In this document: positions 1-9,153 of the stretch, in pieces
How the letters are laid out: the number at the start of each line of letters is the position of its first letter
Numbering within the stretch: the stretch's first letter is position 1
Notes under the pieces: generated by a model
The model's input: only the letters and a program-made list of their open reading frames with translations
What the model was told of the DNA's origin: nothing
The model's database searches: none
Assembly: GCA_963815285.1 (NCBI GenBank)
Contig: CAWFGB010000011.1
Location: 124,001-188,000 of the forward strand
Source of the DNA: JACCSI01 sp963815285
GTDB taxonomy: Bacteria > Acidobacteriota > Vicinamibacteria > Vicinamibacterales > UBA2999
Length of the DNA stretch: 64,000 nt
Reading direction: 5' to 3'
Program-made: the position numbers and the translations under genes

Positions 1-410
1 TGCTCCAGGTGGCGAACGTCACCAAGAACGATATTGTGTACGACCTCGGCTGTGGTGATGGCCGGATTCCGGTGACCGCGGCGCGGAAGTACGGCGCCCG
101 CGGCGTCTGCATCGATATCGACCCGCAGCGCATCAAGGAAGCCAACGAGAACGTCGCCAAGAACAACGTCGGCGAACGCGTCCGCGTGATGAATGCGGAC
201 CTGTTCGAAACCGATCTCAGCGAAGCGACTGTTGTCACCCTGTACTTGCTGCCGTCGCTCAACGTGAAGCTGATGCCGAAGCTGATGAAAGAGCTCAAGC
301 CGGGCACGCGCATCGTGTCGCATGCCTTTGATATGGGCGACTGGAAGCCAGAGAAGGAGCTCGACGTCAATGGCCGGAAGGTCTACTACTGGACTATTCC
401 GAAACGCTGA
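1..410 (+). CDS. Class I SAM-dependent methyltransferase, 5' end cut by the window edge
   Basis: The reading frame is open from the first base and ends at a TGA at 408-410. The visible part holds the SAM-binding motif I (YDLGCGDGRIPVTAARKYG), an acidic end of strand 2 (CIDIDPQRIKEA) and a motif II-like segment (VMNADLFETDL). A GTG at position 9 could serve as a start, but the frame continues upstream through Leu-Gln, and relatives have an N-terminal stretch before the SAM motif. I therefore read this as a gene truncated by the window. The C-terminal half (YLLPSLNVKLMPKLMKELKPG) is typical of small secreted or cytoplasmic methyltransferases of unknown substrate. The substrate cannot be told from sequence. 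A strong hairpin terminator follows directly. Confidence 0.85.
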   Translation, partial: LQVANVTKNDIVYDLGCGDGRIPVTAARKYGARGVCIDIDPQRIKEANENVAKNNVGERVRVMNADLFETDLSEATVVTLYLLPSLNVKLMPKLMKELKPGTRIVSHAFDMGDWKPEKELDVNGRKVYYWTIPKR

Positions 411-426
411 CTGAGCACTGACACCC

Positions 427-466
427 AAAAGCCGAGCGCACGAATCAGCGTCTCGGCTTTTCTTTT
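427..466 (+). terminator. Rho-independent terminator
   Basis: A perfect 10-bp inverted repeat (AAAAGCCGAG at 427-436, CTCGGCTTTT at 452-461) is followed by CTTTT. It sits 16 bases after the methyltransferase stop and ends directly before the GTG of the next gene. The A-tract and T-tract flanks mean it could also work on the other strand. Confidence 0.85.
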
Positions 467-2227
467 GTGTCCCGCCGACTTCTCCTTCCGCTCGCGTTTC
501 TCCTCACGTTCTTCGGTGTCATGATCGCGGTGACCGGTGGTTTCGTCACCACGGTATTCGGTTTGCGCGTCTCGTCCCGCTCCGCGGCTCCGGCCGTACT
601 GCTATCGCTTCTCGTTCTCGTCGCGTGGTTGGTCGCGGCACGACGGTCGGGCGAGGTCACCGGCGACCTGCACGCGGCGGATCAATGGCTCGCCATGCGG
701 AGTGGTTGGATCGTCGCCAGCGTTGCGGCGCTTGCCGCCTCCATCGCGGCGTTGTTTCACAGCTTCAGTGCCACTGGCGCGGATGCCTCCGGTTATTTGA
801 GTTACACAGCCCTGTTGCTCGACGGCGCACTGCTGCGCGCAGAGCCGCTGGCGTCGATCGCGACATGGCCGGAAAGTGCGGCGACGCTGGCACCGCTTGG
901 CTGGCGCGCAGCGCCGGAGCCCGGGATGCAGGTGCCAACCTACGCGATTGGCCTGCCGCTGCTGCTGGCGCCGCTTCACGCAGTCGGCGGTGCTGTCGCC
1001 GCATCCTTCGTCGTGCCGCTGGCCCTGGCCCTGGCGGTCTGGGCGGCAGGAACGCTCGCGCATCGTCTCGCCGGCGCGCCGGCAGCGGTCATCGCGGCGG
1101 TGTGGCTGGCGACCAGTCCCGTCGCACAGATTGAATCGATGCAGGTGATGAGTGACGTGCCGGTCACCGCTGCATGGCTGGTGTGCTGGTGGCTGATCTT
1201 TACTTCGCGGCCGTTGGCGGCCGGTGGTGTGTCGGCCCTGGCGGTGCTCATCAGGCCGAACCTTGCGCCACTGACGTTGTTCCCGGCACTCTATGTGGTT
1301 TTCTCCAGTGCCCGGGATGCAGCCCGGTCCCGCGCGACCTCGGCAATCACGGAGAGCTTCGGCAACGGCTTTCGCCGGGGCCTGCAGTTCTCGATTCCCG
1401 TTGCGGTCGCCGTCGCCATCGTCGCCTATTTGCAATGGCGCTATTTCGGCTCCGCCTTCCGTTCGGGCTACGGCACCGCGGAGGAGATCTATTCCCTCGC
1501 CAACATCGCGCCGAACGCATCGCTCTACGCGACGTGGCTGATGGAGACGCATGGTCCATGGCTGCTGGCTGCCCCGCTTGTGCTGTTCGGGCCCGTCTTG
1601 CCCGTCAGACCCGATAACAGGCGGGAGATCCGATGGCTCCTCGCGTTTGCCGCGCTGGTGATCGCGGCGTATCTCATTTACGCGGTCTTCGAGACCTGGA
1701 CCTACCTGCGATTCCTGCTGCCGGCGATGGCTATCGCCATCATTGCCGTTGCCGCCATCGTCGGTGCCGGCCTCAGCCGCTCGCCGGTCGTGGTTCGCGT
1801 GGCGGGTCTCGCGCTGGCCGTGCTCGCGCTCGCCTCGTTCAACGTCGCCTCGGCGCGACAACACGGCGTATTTCGTTTTGCGGATCATCACGTTCGCGCC
1901 CGCACCGTCGGCGAACGGCTGAGGGCTGCGCTGCCAGCTAACGCGGTGATCGTGAGCGGCGAGCAGAGCGGCGCGATGCGCTACTACACGGGGCGGTCAA
2001 TCATCCGATGGGATCTGATTGACCGAGCGGCGATGCCCGAGGCGCTCGACACGTTAACGAGGAACGGATTTCGGATCTGGGTGGTGCTCGATGACTGGGA
2101 GGAGGAGCCGTTCCGCCGCAAGTTTCCCCAGCTCGCAGCGGCCGCCCTCGACTCGCGACCCGTGACCGAATCGGCGTCCGGGGCCGGCGTGCGCACCCGC
2201 GCCTGGACCGTGCCACCACTGGATTAG
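467..2227 (+). CDS. Polytopic membrane protein, GT-C (GT39/PMT-like) glycosyltransferase candidate
   Basis: 586 residues with about a dozen hydrophobic segments. After the first two membrane spans there is a luminal-type loop (SFSATGADASGYLSYTALLLDG) with an acidic residue, as in GT-C enzymes that use polyprenyl-phosphate sugars. A later short extramembrane C-terminal part (GEQSGAMRYYTGRSIIRWD) resembles the tail of dolichyl-phosphate-mannose mannosyltransferase-like bacterial proteins. GTG at 467 is the first start and gives a complete first membrane helix; an ATG at 522 would cut that helix. The start codon abuts a terminator, so its own promoter must overlap the hairpin or it is read through. 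Substrate unknown. It could belong with the glycan genes elsewhere in the window, but nothing ties it to them directly. Confidence 0.6.
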   Translation: MSRRLLLPLAFLLTFFGVMIAVTGGFVTTVFGLRVSSRSAAPAVLLSLLVLVAWLVAARRSGEVTGDLHAADQWLAMRSGWIVASVAALAASIAALFHSFSATGADASGYLSYTALLLDGALLRAEPLASIATWPESAATLAPLGWRAAPEPGMQVPTYAIGLPLLLAPLHAVGGAVAASFVVPLALALAVWAAGTLAHRLAGAPAAVIAAVWLATSPVAQIESMQVMSDVPVTAAWLVCWWLIFTSRPLAAGGVSALAVLIRPNLAPLTLFPALYVVFSSARDAARSRATSAITESFGNGFRRGLQFSIPVAVAVAIVAYLQWRYFGSAFRSGYGTAEEIYSLANIAPNASLYATWLMETHGPWLLAAPLVLFGPVLPVRPDNRREIRWLLAFAALVIAAYLIYAVFETWTYLRFLLPAMAIAIIAVAAIVGAGLSRSPVVVRVAGLALAVLALASFNVASARQHGVFRFADHHVRARTVGERLRAALPANAVIVSGEQSGAMRYYTGRSIIRWDLIDRAAMPEALDTLTRNGFRIWVVLDDWEEEPFRRKFPQLAAAALDSRPVTESASGAGVRTRAWTVPPLD

Positions 2228-2266
2228 CCGGTCGCGACCCAAGCCCCGATCGCCGATTTGCGGTGA

Positions 2267-5200
2267 TTACGTCTGAACTGGCTCGGCGGCCCGGTGCGGC
2301 GCGCGCTTCGATCCAAACGCGATGGCCAGATCATCAAACAGCGAATACGCCACCGGGATGACGACGAGCGTGAGGAACAGCGACAGCGACTGGCCGCCGA
2401 TGACGACGACCGCAATGGTGCGTCGTTCCTCGGCGCCCGGCCCAGTGCCGAGGGCGAGCGGCAACATGCCGCCCACGAGTGCCAGCGTGGTCATCAGAAT
2501 TGGCCGCAGTCGATCGCGATTCGCCTCGAGGATCGCTGTACCCCGGTCGAAGCCCTGCCGTCGAAGGTTGAGCGTGTGATCGATCTGCAGAATGGCGTTC
2601 TTCGCCACGACACCGAAGAGGACGAGCATGCCCAGCGCGGAGTAGAGGTTCAGTGTATCGCCTGTGAGATAGATCGACAGCAGCGCAAAAGGCAGCGACA
2701 GCGGCAGCGACAACAGGATGATGAACGGGTTGAGGAGGCTCTGGTACTGCGCCGCGAGCACCATGTACATGAAGGCGATCGACAGCAGGAACGCCCACCC
2801 GAACTCGGTGAACGTGCGCTCGAGCTCACGGCCGCGACCGCTGACCGCCGTGGTGAACGTGGCGGGCATGCCGAGGTCGGCCGAGGCTTGGCGTAGCGCC
2901 TGCAGCCGATCACCCAGCGCGTAACCTGGCGCGACGCCAGCCCTGACGTTGGCCTGTCGCTGCCGGTCCATCCGGTCGACGCGCGACGGGCTGCGCGCTT
3001 CTTCGAGCACGACCACCGAATCGAGCCGAACCATCTCGCCGTTGGCGCGCGGGACGTAAATTCGAGAGATGGTATCGGGATCGCTCCGATCGGCCTCGAC
3101 GAGGCGCAGCTCGACGTCGTAATCCTCCCCGACGGTAGGGTCGCGGAAGCGCGTGACCTCCTGATCGCCGCCGACCAGGAGACGAAGAGCTGAGGCCACG
3201 TCCTGAGTATTCACACCCAGATCTGCCGCGCGGGCACGGTCGATGCGCGCGCGCAGTTCGGGTTTGTTGAGCCGCAGGGTGGTTTCAGCGTCGATGATGC
3301 CGAGCTCGTCGGCTTTCTCTGCGAGCACCTCCGAGTAGTACGCAAGCTGTTCCAGATCCGGCCCGCGGATGGCGAAGTCGATCTCGCGGTTGCCGCCGCC
3401 GATGTTGAACGTCTGCATGTTGCGGACACCGACGCGGACGTCAGGGAACTTGCGCATGCGCGCACGCACCTGCTGCATGACGGCGGCCTGCGAGTAGTTG
3501 CCGCGAAATGCCTCCAGCGGATCGAGCGTGACGATGCCCTTGAGCAGACGCGGAATCGAAAACACGCGCTCGCTATGCGGGGCGATGGCGACAAACACCT
3601 GCGCCTCGTTGGCCGTCGCAAACGGGCCACCGCCGATGGTGGTCAACAGCAGTCGGATTCCGCGGATCTGACGCAGCTCGCCTTCGATGGCGCGCATGGC
3701 GTCGTCCATTGCCGCAACACTCGCCCCCTCGGGCGCTGAGACCGTCATCTCGAACTGCGCTTCGTCTGCGCCGGTCGGGAGGAAGTCCTGCCTGACCAGG
3801 CGATAGAGCGGAATCGCCGAGAGCACGACGAGAATGGCGACTACTGCCACAACCGCTCGACGTCGCAATGCGAGACTCAGCACGCGCGTATAGAAGTGAT
3901 CGATGTGCCCGTAGAAGCCCGTGCGCGAGTGCGCCTCCTCGTGGGCGGCGAAATGTTTGCGCGCGGCTGCCTCGACGGCTTGCGGGGGACGACCATCTGG
4001 TGAGGAATGGCTCCCGTCTGATGGAACAAGGTCTGAGTCTGCTGTGTGTCCAGCGTCTCCCGTGGGTCGTTTTCTCTCGGCGTAGAGCATACGCGCGCTC
4101 ATCATCGGCGTGAGGGTGAACGACACGAGCAGGCTGACCAGGATCGCGCACGCGGCGGTGATGCCGAACTGGTACAGGAAACGTCCGGAAATGCTCGACA
4201 TGAACGACACGGGGATGAAGATCACGACCAGGCTCATCGTTGTGGCGAGCACCGGAAGCGCAATCTCGGCCGTCGCCTCGCGCGCCGCGTCGAACGGCTC
4301 CATCCCTTTCTCTTCGATGAAGCGGAAGATGTTCTCCAGCACGACGATGGCGTCGTCAATGACGATACCGACCATCAGCACGAGCGCGAGCATCGTGACC
4401 GTGTTCAGGGTGAAATCGAGCGCGGCCATCAGCCCGAAGGTGGAAATCACCGACGTCGGAATCGCCACGGCGGCAATGGCGGTCGCGCGCCAGTTGCGCA
4501 TGAACGCAAACACGACCAGGCACGCGAGGATGCTGCCCAGGATCAGGTGAAGGTTGATCTCGTGGAGTGATGCGTAGATGTGCTCGGACTGGTCACGCAC
4601 CAGGTCCATAGTCACGCCCGCCGGCAGTTGGGGTCGAATGCGCTCGAGGCTGGCCCGGGCGCCTTCAATCACCTGCACCGTGTTGGCACCCGATTGCCGC
4701 CGCACTTCGAGGACCACGGCCGGCACGCCATTGAGCCGTGCGAACGTCCGCTGTTCTTTCGCGCCATCTTCGGCGTAGCCGATGTCCCGGATCCGGATCG
4801 GAGCGCCCTTGCGTGTGGCAATCACCAGGTCGTTGAACTGCTCCGCCTCAGTGAAGCGGCCAACCGTGCGCAGCGTGCGTTCGCTGACCGACGTGGTGAC
4901 GTTGCCACCCGGCATGTCCGCGTTCTGCTGCTGCAACGCGGCCCGCACTTCGGTAACCGGTAACTGGTAGGCGGAAAGCCGGTCGGCTTCGACCCAGATG
5001 TTCACCGCCCGAGGAAGTCCTCCCTGGATGGAGACCTCGCCGACGCCCGTCGATCGTTCGAGCGGCACCTTGACGACCTTGTCGGCCAGTTCGGTGAGCT
5101 CGCGGATTGACAAGTTGCCCGACAGCACCACCGCCAGCACTGGGGAGCGATCGCTGTCGGCCTTGAAGATCATCGGCGGGTTGACGTCGTTGGGTAGCTG

Positions 5201-5554
5201 GCTGATTGCTGCGCCAACGCGGTCGCGCACGTCCTGTGCGGCGGTGTCGATGTCGCGCTCGAGATTGAACGTGATGTTGACGAAGGACGTCCCCGGCATC
5301 GACACCGATCGCAGCTCGCTGATGCCTTCAACGCGGTTGACGGCTTCTTCGAGAATCTCCGAGACCTGGGTCTCGGCTTCTTCGACCGACGCCCCCGGCA
5401 GCGAGGTGCGGACCATGACGTTCGGCAGATCGATGACCGGGAAGCGGTCGACGCTCAAGCGGAAGAACGACGCGGCGCCGACGACGACGAGCGCGAGGAT
5501 CAGCATCGCGGCAAAGACCGGGCGTCGGATGCAGATGGCTGCGAGTGCGCGCAT
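2267..5554 (-). CDS. RND efflux pump inner-membrane transporter (HAE1/AcrB family)
   Basis: 1095 residues, the usual size for an AcrB-type proton/drug antiporter of the inner membrane. The N-terminus (CIRRPVFAAMLILALVVVG) is the first membrane helix. The helix 4 proton-relay acidic pair is visible in GIVIDDAIVVLENIFR, and the helix 10 lysine in GVVAKNAILQIDHTLNLRR. Two porter-domain repeats flank the membrane halves. Between helix 6 and helix 7 there is a long hydrophilic insert (roughly residues 490-545) rich in Ser, His and Asp, longer than usual. It ends facing the plus-strand GT-C gene. The adaptor gene lies upstream with a 10-base gap, so the two form an operon. No TolC-type outer-membrane gene is in the window. 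Substrate range cannot be inferred. Confidence 0.95.
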   Translation of the reverse strand: MRALAAICIRRPVFAAMLILALVVVGAASFFRLSVDRFPVIDLPNVMVRTSLPGASVEEAETQVSEILEEAVNRVEGISELRSVSMPGTSFVNITFNLERDIDTAAQDVRDRVGAAISQLPNDVNPPMIFKADSDRSPVLAVVLSGNLSIRELTELADKVVKVPLERSTGVGEVSIQGGLPRAVNIWVEADRLSAYQLPVTEVRAALQQQNADMPGGNVTTSVSERTLRTVGRFTEAEQFNDLVIATRKGAPIRIRDIGYAEDGAKEQRTFARLNGVPAVVLEVRRQSGANTVQVIEGARASLERIRPQLPAGVTMDLVRDQSEHIYASLHEINLHLILGSILACLVVFAFMRNWRATAIAAVAIPTSVISTFGLMAALDFTLNTVTMLALVLMVGIVIDDAIVVLENIFRFIEEKGMEPFDAAREATAEIALPVLATTMSLVVIFIPVSFMSSISGRFLYQFGITAACAILVSLLVSFTLTPMMSARMLYAERKRPTGDAGHTADSDLVPSDGSHSSPDGRPPQAVEAAARKHFAAHEEAHSRTGFYGHIDHFYTRVLSLALRRRAVVAVVAILVVLSAIPLYRLVRQDFLPTGADEAQFEMTVSAPEGASVAAMDDAMRAIEGELRQIRGIRLLLTTIGGGPFATANEAQVFVAIAPHSERVFSIPRLLKGIVTLDPLEAFRGNYSQAAVMQQVRARMRKFPDVRVGVRNMQTFNIGGGNREIDFAIRGPDLEQLAYYSEVLAEKADELGIIDAETTLRLNKPELRARIDRARAADLGVNTQDVASALRLLVGGDQEVTRFRDPTVGEDYDVELRLVEADRSDPDTISRIYVPRANGEMVRLDSVVVLEEARSPSRVDRMDRQRQANVRAGVAPGYALGDRLQALRQASADLGMPATFTTAVSGRGRELERTFTEFGWAFLLSIAFMYMVLAAQYQSLLNPFIILLSLPLSLPFALLSIYLTGDTLNLYSALGMLVLFGVVAKNAILQIDHTLNLRRQGFDRGTAILEANRDRLRPILMTTLALVGGMLPLALGTGPGAEERRTIAVVVIGGQSLSLFLTLVVIPVAYSLFDDLAIAFGSKRAPHRAAEPVQT

Positions 5555-5564
5555 GGCTGGCCCC

Positions 5565-6752
5565 TTACTGTGCGACGCGCACGCTCGCGCCGTCCGCGAG
5601 CCCGCCTGGGTTGGTAATCACAAGATCGCCGGTCGCTACCCCTTCGAGAATCTCCACCTGGTTCTCCAGCCGCCGGCCGGTTCGCACCCGCTGTTCTCGC
5701 ACCACATTTTCCCTGGCCACCAGCAGCTTCTCCACGCCAGCAAAAATCACGAGAGCGCTTTGCGGGACGAGGATGCTGAGGTTGCGATCAGTGACGATCT
5801 CGGCGCGCGCGAACATGCCAGGGCGCAAGCGGCCATGCTCGTTGGGCACTTCCGCCTCGATGGCGAGGGTGCGGTTGCCTTCGGTGATCGCCGGGCTGAG
5901 CCGCGCGACGCGGCCCTGATACTTCTGGTCGTCGCCTTCGACCGACACGTGCACGATCTGCCCGGCCTGAACGTTCGTGGACGCACGCTCGGGAACGGCG
6001 AGCTGGAGACGCAGCGGGTGCTGGCGAACGACGGTCACAACTGTTGTCCCGGCCGCGCGGAACTCGCCGGCAAACGCGTGCCGCTCGCGCACCACGCCGT
6101 CGATGGGCGATCGTAGTGTCGTGTCGTCCAACTGCTGCCGCGCCAGGGCGACTTCGGAACGCCGCTGCGCGAGGACCGCCTGGCGGTTGCGCACTTCTTC
6201 GAGGGCGTCCTGGTAGCGGCCGTCGGCGATCTGCAGTTGCGCGTCCGCGCTTTCGAGTTCGGCGCGTGCCGAGATCCCGCGCTGCACGAACGTAGCGTAG
6301 CGATCACGTTGGCGGCGCGCCTCGTCGAGCGCGGCCGCCGCCTGACGCACGAGAGACGTGCGCTCGATGTCCACGGAGTCGTCGCTGCCGTCGGGGTCCA
6401 GCCCGAGCCGCGCGCGGGCCTGTTGGAGCGCGGCGATGGCCTGTCGCAGTCGCAAGTCGAAATCAGTGGGCGTCAGGCGCGCGACTACTTGACCGCGGCG
6501 AACGGGAGATCCGAGATCGACGAGCATTTCCTCGAGCCGGCCGGTGACCTTGAGACTGAGCATGACCTGTTCTTCGGCCGCGAGGGTGCCGGTGACGCTC
6601 ACGGCCCGGTCGACGGGGATCTGCTCCACGCGAATGACCTGGACCGTCACGGCGTCCGTCGAGCCCTCCTCGGCCCGGGGCGCGGCCGCGGACGGGCCAT
6701 AGCAGGCCGCTGCTGACACGGCGAGCAGGACGGATAAGAGCCGGGTCTTCAC
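5565..6752 (-). CDS. RND efflux periplasmic adaptor (membrane fusion protein), lipoprotein
   Basis: 395 residues. The N-terminus has a lipoprotein signal with lipobox SAAAC, so the mature protein starts at Cys17 and is anchored to a membrane from the periplasmic side. Next come the first half of a lipoyl/barrel-sandwich domain (LSLKVTGRLEEMLVDLGSPV), a long alpha-hairpin (about residues 100-205, heptad-rich, RLRQAIAALQQARARLG onward), the second lipoyl half (LRSPIDGVVRERHAFAGEF), a beta-barrel domain and a membrane-proximal domain ending GLADGASVRVAQ. This is the HlyD/AcrA architecture. It is the first gene of the minus-strand efflux operon and presumably bridges the pump to a TolC-like channel encoded elsewhere. 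Confidence 0.94.
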   Translation of the reverse strand: MKTRLLSVLLAVSAAACYGPSAAAPRAEEGSTDAVTVQVIRVEQIPVDRAVSVTGTLAAEEQVMLSLKVTGRLEEMLVDLGSPVRRGQVVARLTPTDFDLRLRQAIAALQQARARLGLDPDGSDDSVDIERTSLVRQAAAALDEARRQRDRYATFVQRGISARAELESADAQLQIADGRYQDALEEVRNRQAVLAQRRSEVALARQQLDDTTLRSPIDGVVRERHAFAGEFRAAGTTVVTVVRQHPLRLQLAVPERASTNVQAGQIVHVSVEGDDQKYQGRVARLSPAITEGNRTLAIEAEVPNEHGRLRPGMFARAEIVTDRNLSILVPQSALVIFAGVEKLLVARENVVREQRVRTGRRLENQVEILEGVATGDLVITNPGGLADGASVRVAQ

Positions 6753-6776
6753 GATTTGCTATTGTCGGTTGCGCGA

Positions 6777-6800
6777 CAAGGGCACGGCAAGGTGCCCTTG
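6777..6800. other. Perfect hairpin upstream of the RND operon
   Basis: CAAGGGCAC (6777-6785) and GTGCCCTTG (6792-6800) form a 9-bp perfect inverted repeat with a 6-base loop. It lies 24 bases before the adaptor start codon on the minus strand, where a 5' untranslated structure or dimeric operator could sit. No T-tract follows, so it is not a clear terminator. The rest of 6801-6990 shows only GC-rich sequence without a gene. Confidence 0.4.
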
Positions 6801-7007
6801 CGGCTGTGACAACGAATTACATCCTCCCCGGGCCTGCTGTCCGACGGTCAGCGCGCGCGTCAGACGGCACTTTCCGCCACCCCCCGGCAGATGCTCTCGC
6901 CCCTCCGGAGAGGGGCCTGCCCCATTTCCGGGGAGTTCGTCCCTGACCGGTCACGCTCCTTCGAATCGCCAGGCTGATGGCGGTCGGGGCCGTGATATAA
7001 GACATCA

Positions 7008-7024
7008 ATATAGGACTTCTATAT
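7008..7024. promoter_or_regulatory. Likely PadR autoregulatory operator
   Basis: ATATAG-N5-CTATAT is a perfect inverted repeat whose right arm ends 9 bases before the ATG of the PadR gene. AT-rich dyads of this type are usual targets of PadR dimers. Its position over the ribosome-binding region suggests repression of the regulator's own expression. An outer GATATA/TATATC pair (6994-6999, 7020-7025) surrounds it. Confidence 0.55.
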
Positions 7025-7033
7025 CGAGAGTTT

Positions 7034-7366
7034 ATGGCCAAAAATCGCACGGAACTGGTCAAAGGCACCGTAGACCTGATGGTCCTTGGCACTCTGGAGT
7101 TCCGGGCCCTACATGGGGCCGCCATCGCGGAACGGATCGCACAAATTACCAACGGGACTTTAGACATCAAGGCGGGGTCGCTCTTTCCCGCCCTGCACCG
7201 GCTGGAACAGCGGGGCTGGATTTCCGGCGAGTGGTCGGTGTCGGCGGACAACCGCCGTGTCAAAACCTACGTACTGACGGTCGCGGGGCGCAGGCATTTG
7301 AACTCCGGAAAGGTGAGTTGGAATCGCATCGTGGCGGCGATGACCCAGGTATTGGAGTCGTCCTGA
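7034..7366 (+). CDS. PadR-family transcriptional regulator
   Basis: 110 residues, a normal size for the short PadR subfamily. The N-terminal winged-helix part is visible as LVKGTVDLMVLGTLEFRALHG, followed by the recognition segment and wing (TLDIKAGSLFPALHRLEQRGWI and KTYVLTVAGRRHL). The final helix would form the dimer contact. In this group of bacteria such genes usually precede ADOP-type ABC permeases and repress the pair. Here the downstream permease is a broken copy. An inverted-repeat operator candidate overlaps the start region. Confidence 0.92.
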   Translation: MAKNRTELVKGTVDLMVLGTLEFRALHGAAIAERIAQITNGTLDIKAGSLFPALHRLEQRGWISGEWSVSADNRRVKTYVLTVAGRRHLNSGKVSWNRIVAAMTQVLESS

Positions 7367-7484
7367 GCCGGCCCCATCAGCTAGTGGTGCGTATCACCCA
7401 GCTGAGAGTACCTTGCGGCGGTAGATTGACGCGAGTTCATCGCCGGAAAATGGGGCAGGCCCTTATCCGAGGAGGGGGCAGAAA

Positions 7485-9153
7485 ATGCGTGGGGTGTGGC
7501 GTTTCTGGCATCGCACGAGCCGGCGGCGCGAACGCGATCTCGACGACGAACTGCAGTTATTCGTCGACGATCTGACTGCGCGCAACGTCGCCCAGGGGCT
7601 GACCCCGGAGGCGGCACAACGCGCGGCCCTGGTTGAAACGGCGGCGTGCAGCAGGTGCGCGAGGCGACGCGTGAGGTCTGGACCATCGCACCTGTGGCAT
7701 CGCTGCTCCGCGACGTCCGCTTCGGCTGCCGCCTGTTCGCCCGGACGCCCGGATTCTCATTCGTCATCGTCGCCACCCTGGCCCTCGTGATAGGCGCGAA
7801 CGCCACCGTGTTCAGCGTCATGCACGCGGTGCTGTGGCGCGCCTTGCCCTACCGCGATGCAGACCGCCTCGTCGTCGTCGACGCGGAAGTGCGAGGTGCA
7901 GCGCGGGCCGGGCTCTCGGGAGGCGAAACACTGGACTTGCTGGCAGAGCCCGACCTCTTCGACGGCCTGGCGTACGTCATCGGTGTCGACGCGCACCTGA
8001 ATATCGACGGTGAGATGGAGCGCGTTGCCGCCGTCAGCGCCAGCGACGATGCGCTGCCGCTGCTCGGTGCGGTCCCGCTCTCCCTCGGCCGCCCCTTGCA
8101 TGAGGCGCCGCCAACCTCGTGTCCGCCAAAGTGGCCTACAGCCTGCGCGCCTTTCCGACCACGGCAGATCGCTGGCGTTTGCACCGCGCGATCCTCGATC
8201 GTGTCGGTGACGTGCCAGGTGTCGCCGACGTGAGCGCCGGTGGTCCACCACCTTTCGACGACTGGTTGCCGACCCGGCTCTACGGCCGCGAGGGCGAGAC
8301 GACGCTGCAGTCTCGCGCCACAATCCAAAGTGTGTTGCCCGGCTACCTGCGTGTCACGCGCACGCATCTGCTCGCGGGGCGCGAGTTTACCGACGACGAT
8401 ATCGAACAGCAGCGGCCAGTGGTCGTCATCGACGCCCGGATGGCGGAGCAGCTGTGGCCGGAGGGAGGAGCCGTCGGCAAGCGCCTAGCGTATGGACCTG
8501 GCCGCTCGCCTCGCCTTCTCGAGGTAATCGGCGTCACCGAGCCGGTTCACGCCGTGAAAGTGCGTCACGACAGCCTGCCGCACTTCTTCGTTCCCTATCA
8601 CTTGTTTGCCGTCGAGCAGGCCCTCGTCGTCCGCACGAGCGCAACTGCCACCGCGATTGGTCCTGCTGTGAAGCAGGCGATCGAGTCGCTCGGCACACGT
8701 CGGTCGGTGTACGACATCCGACCGCTTCAGGCGTACGCCGATGCATCGAAGGCTGACACACGCTTCATGATGCTCGTGCTCGCGGGCTTCGGCATCGCGG
8801 CGATCGGGCTGGCCGCGGTCGGCTTGTATGGCACGCTGGCCTATTTGACCTCGCTGCGCACGCAGGAGTTCGGCGTCCGCATGGCGCTCGGCGCCTCGCC
8901 GTGGCAGGTGCTTCGTGCAGTGGCTGCCGAAGGGATTGTGCTCGCGGCGACTGGCGGAGTGCTGGGATTTGCCGGTGCCTTTGCGACAACCGGTGCGCTC
9001 CAGGGCATGTTGTACAACGTGACGCCGTTTGATAGCGTCACGCTGACGGCGGTCGTGGTGCTCGTCTGCGCCACGGCGTTGGTGGCATCGATCCACCCCG
9101 CGTGGCGGGCGTCGCGCACTAATCCGATGCACGTCCTTCGAGCAGGGGAGTAG
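7485..9153 (+). pseudogene. Decayed ADOP/MacB-type ABC transporter permease
   Basis: The gene begins with a good Shine-Dalgarno (GAGGAGG) and a normal N-terminal cytoplasmic part (RRRERDLDDELQLFVDDLTA). At about 7640 the frame is lost: restoring one G in AAACGGCGGC would reconnect VETG to GVQQVREATREV, the conserved N-domain. The second frame runs through the first membrane helix (TPGFSFVIVATLALVIGANA) and part of the periplasmic domain. It then jumps frame near 8100, losing roughly 300 residues, including the middle membrane cluster that normally follows. The third frame, from about 8104, holds the second periplasmic half and the last three helices (YGTLAYLTSLRTQEFGVRMALG). The total is about 550 codons against roughly 800-880 in intact relatives. 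A frameshift plus a large internal deletion makes this non-functional. Its 3' end overlaps the opposing asparaginase gene by 35 bases. Confidence 0.85.

Noticed and set aside
602..1891. 429-codon minus-strand open frame
   Set aside because: Antisense of the GT-C-like membrane protein, hydrophilic and rich in Arg/Gln/Asp, as expected for the complement of hydrophobic coding sequence.
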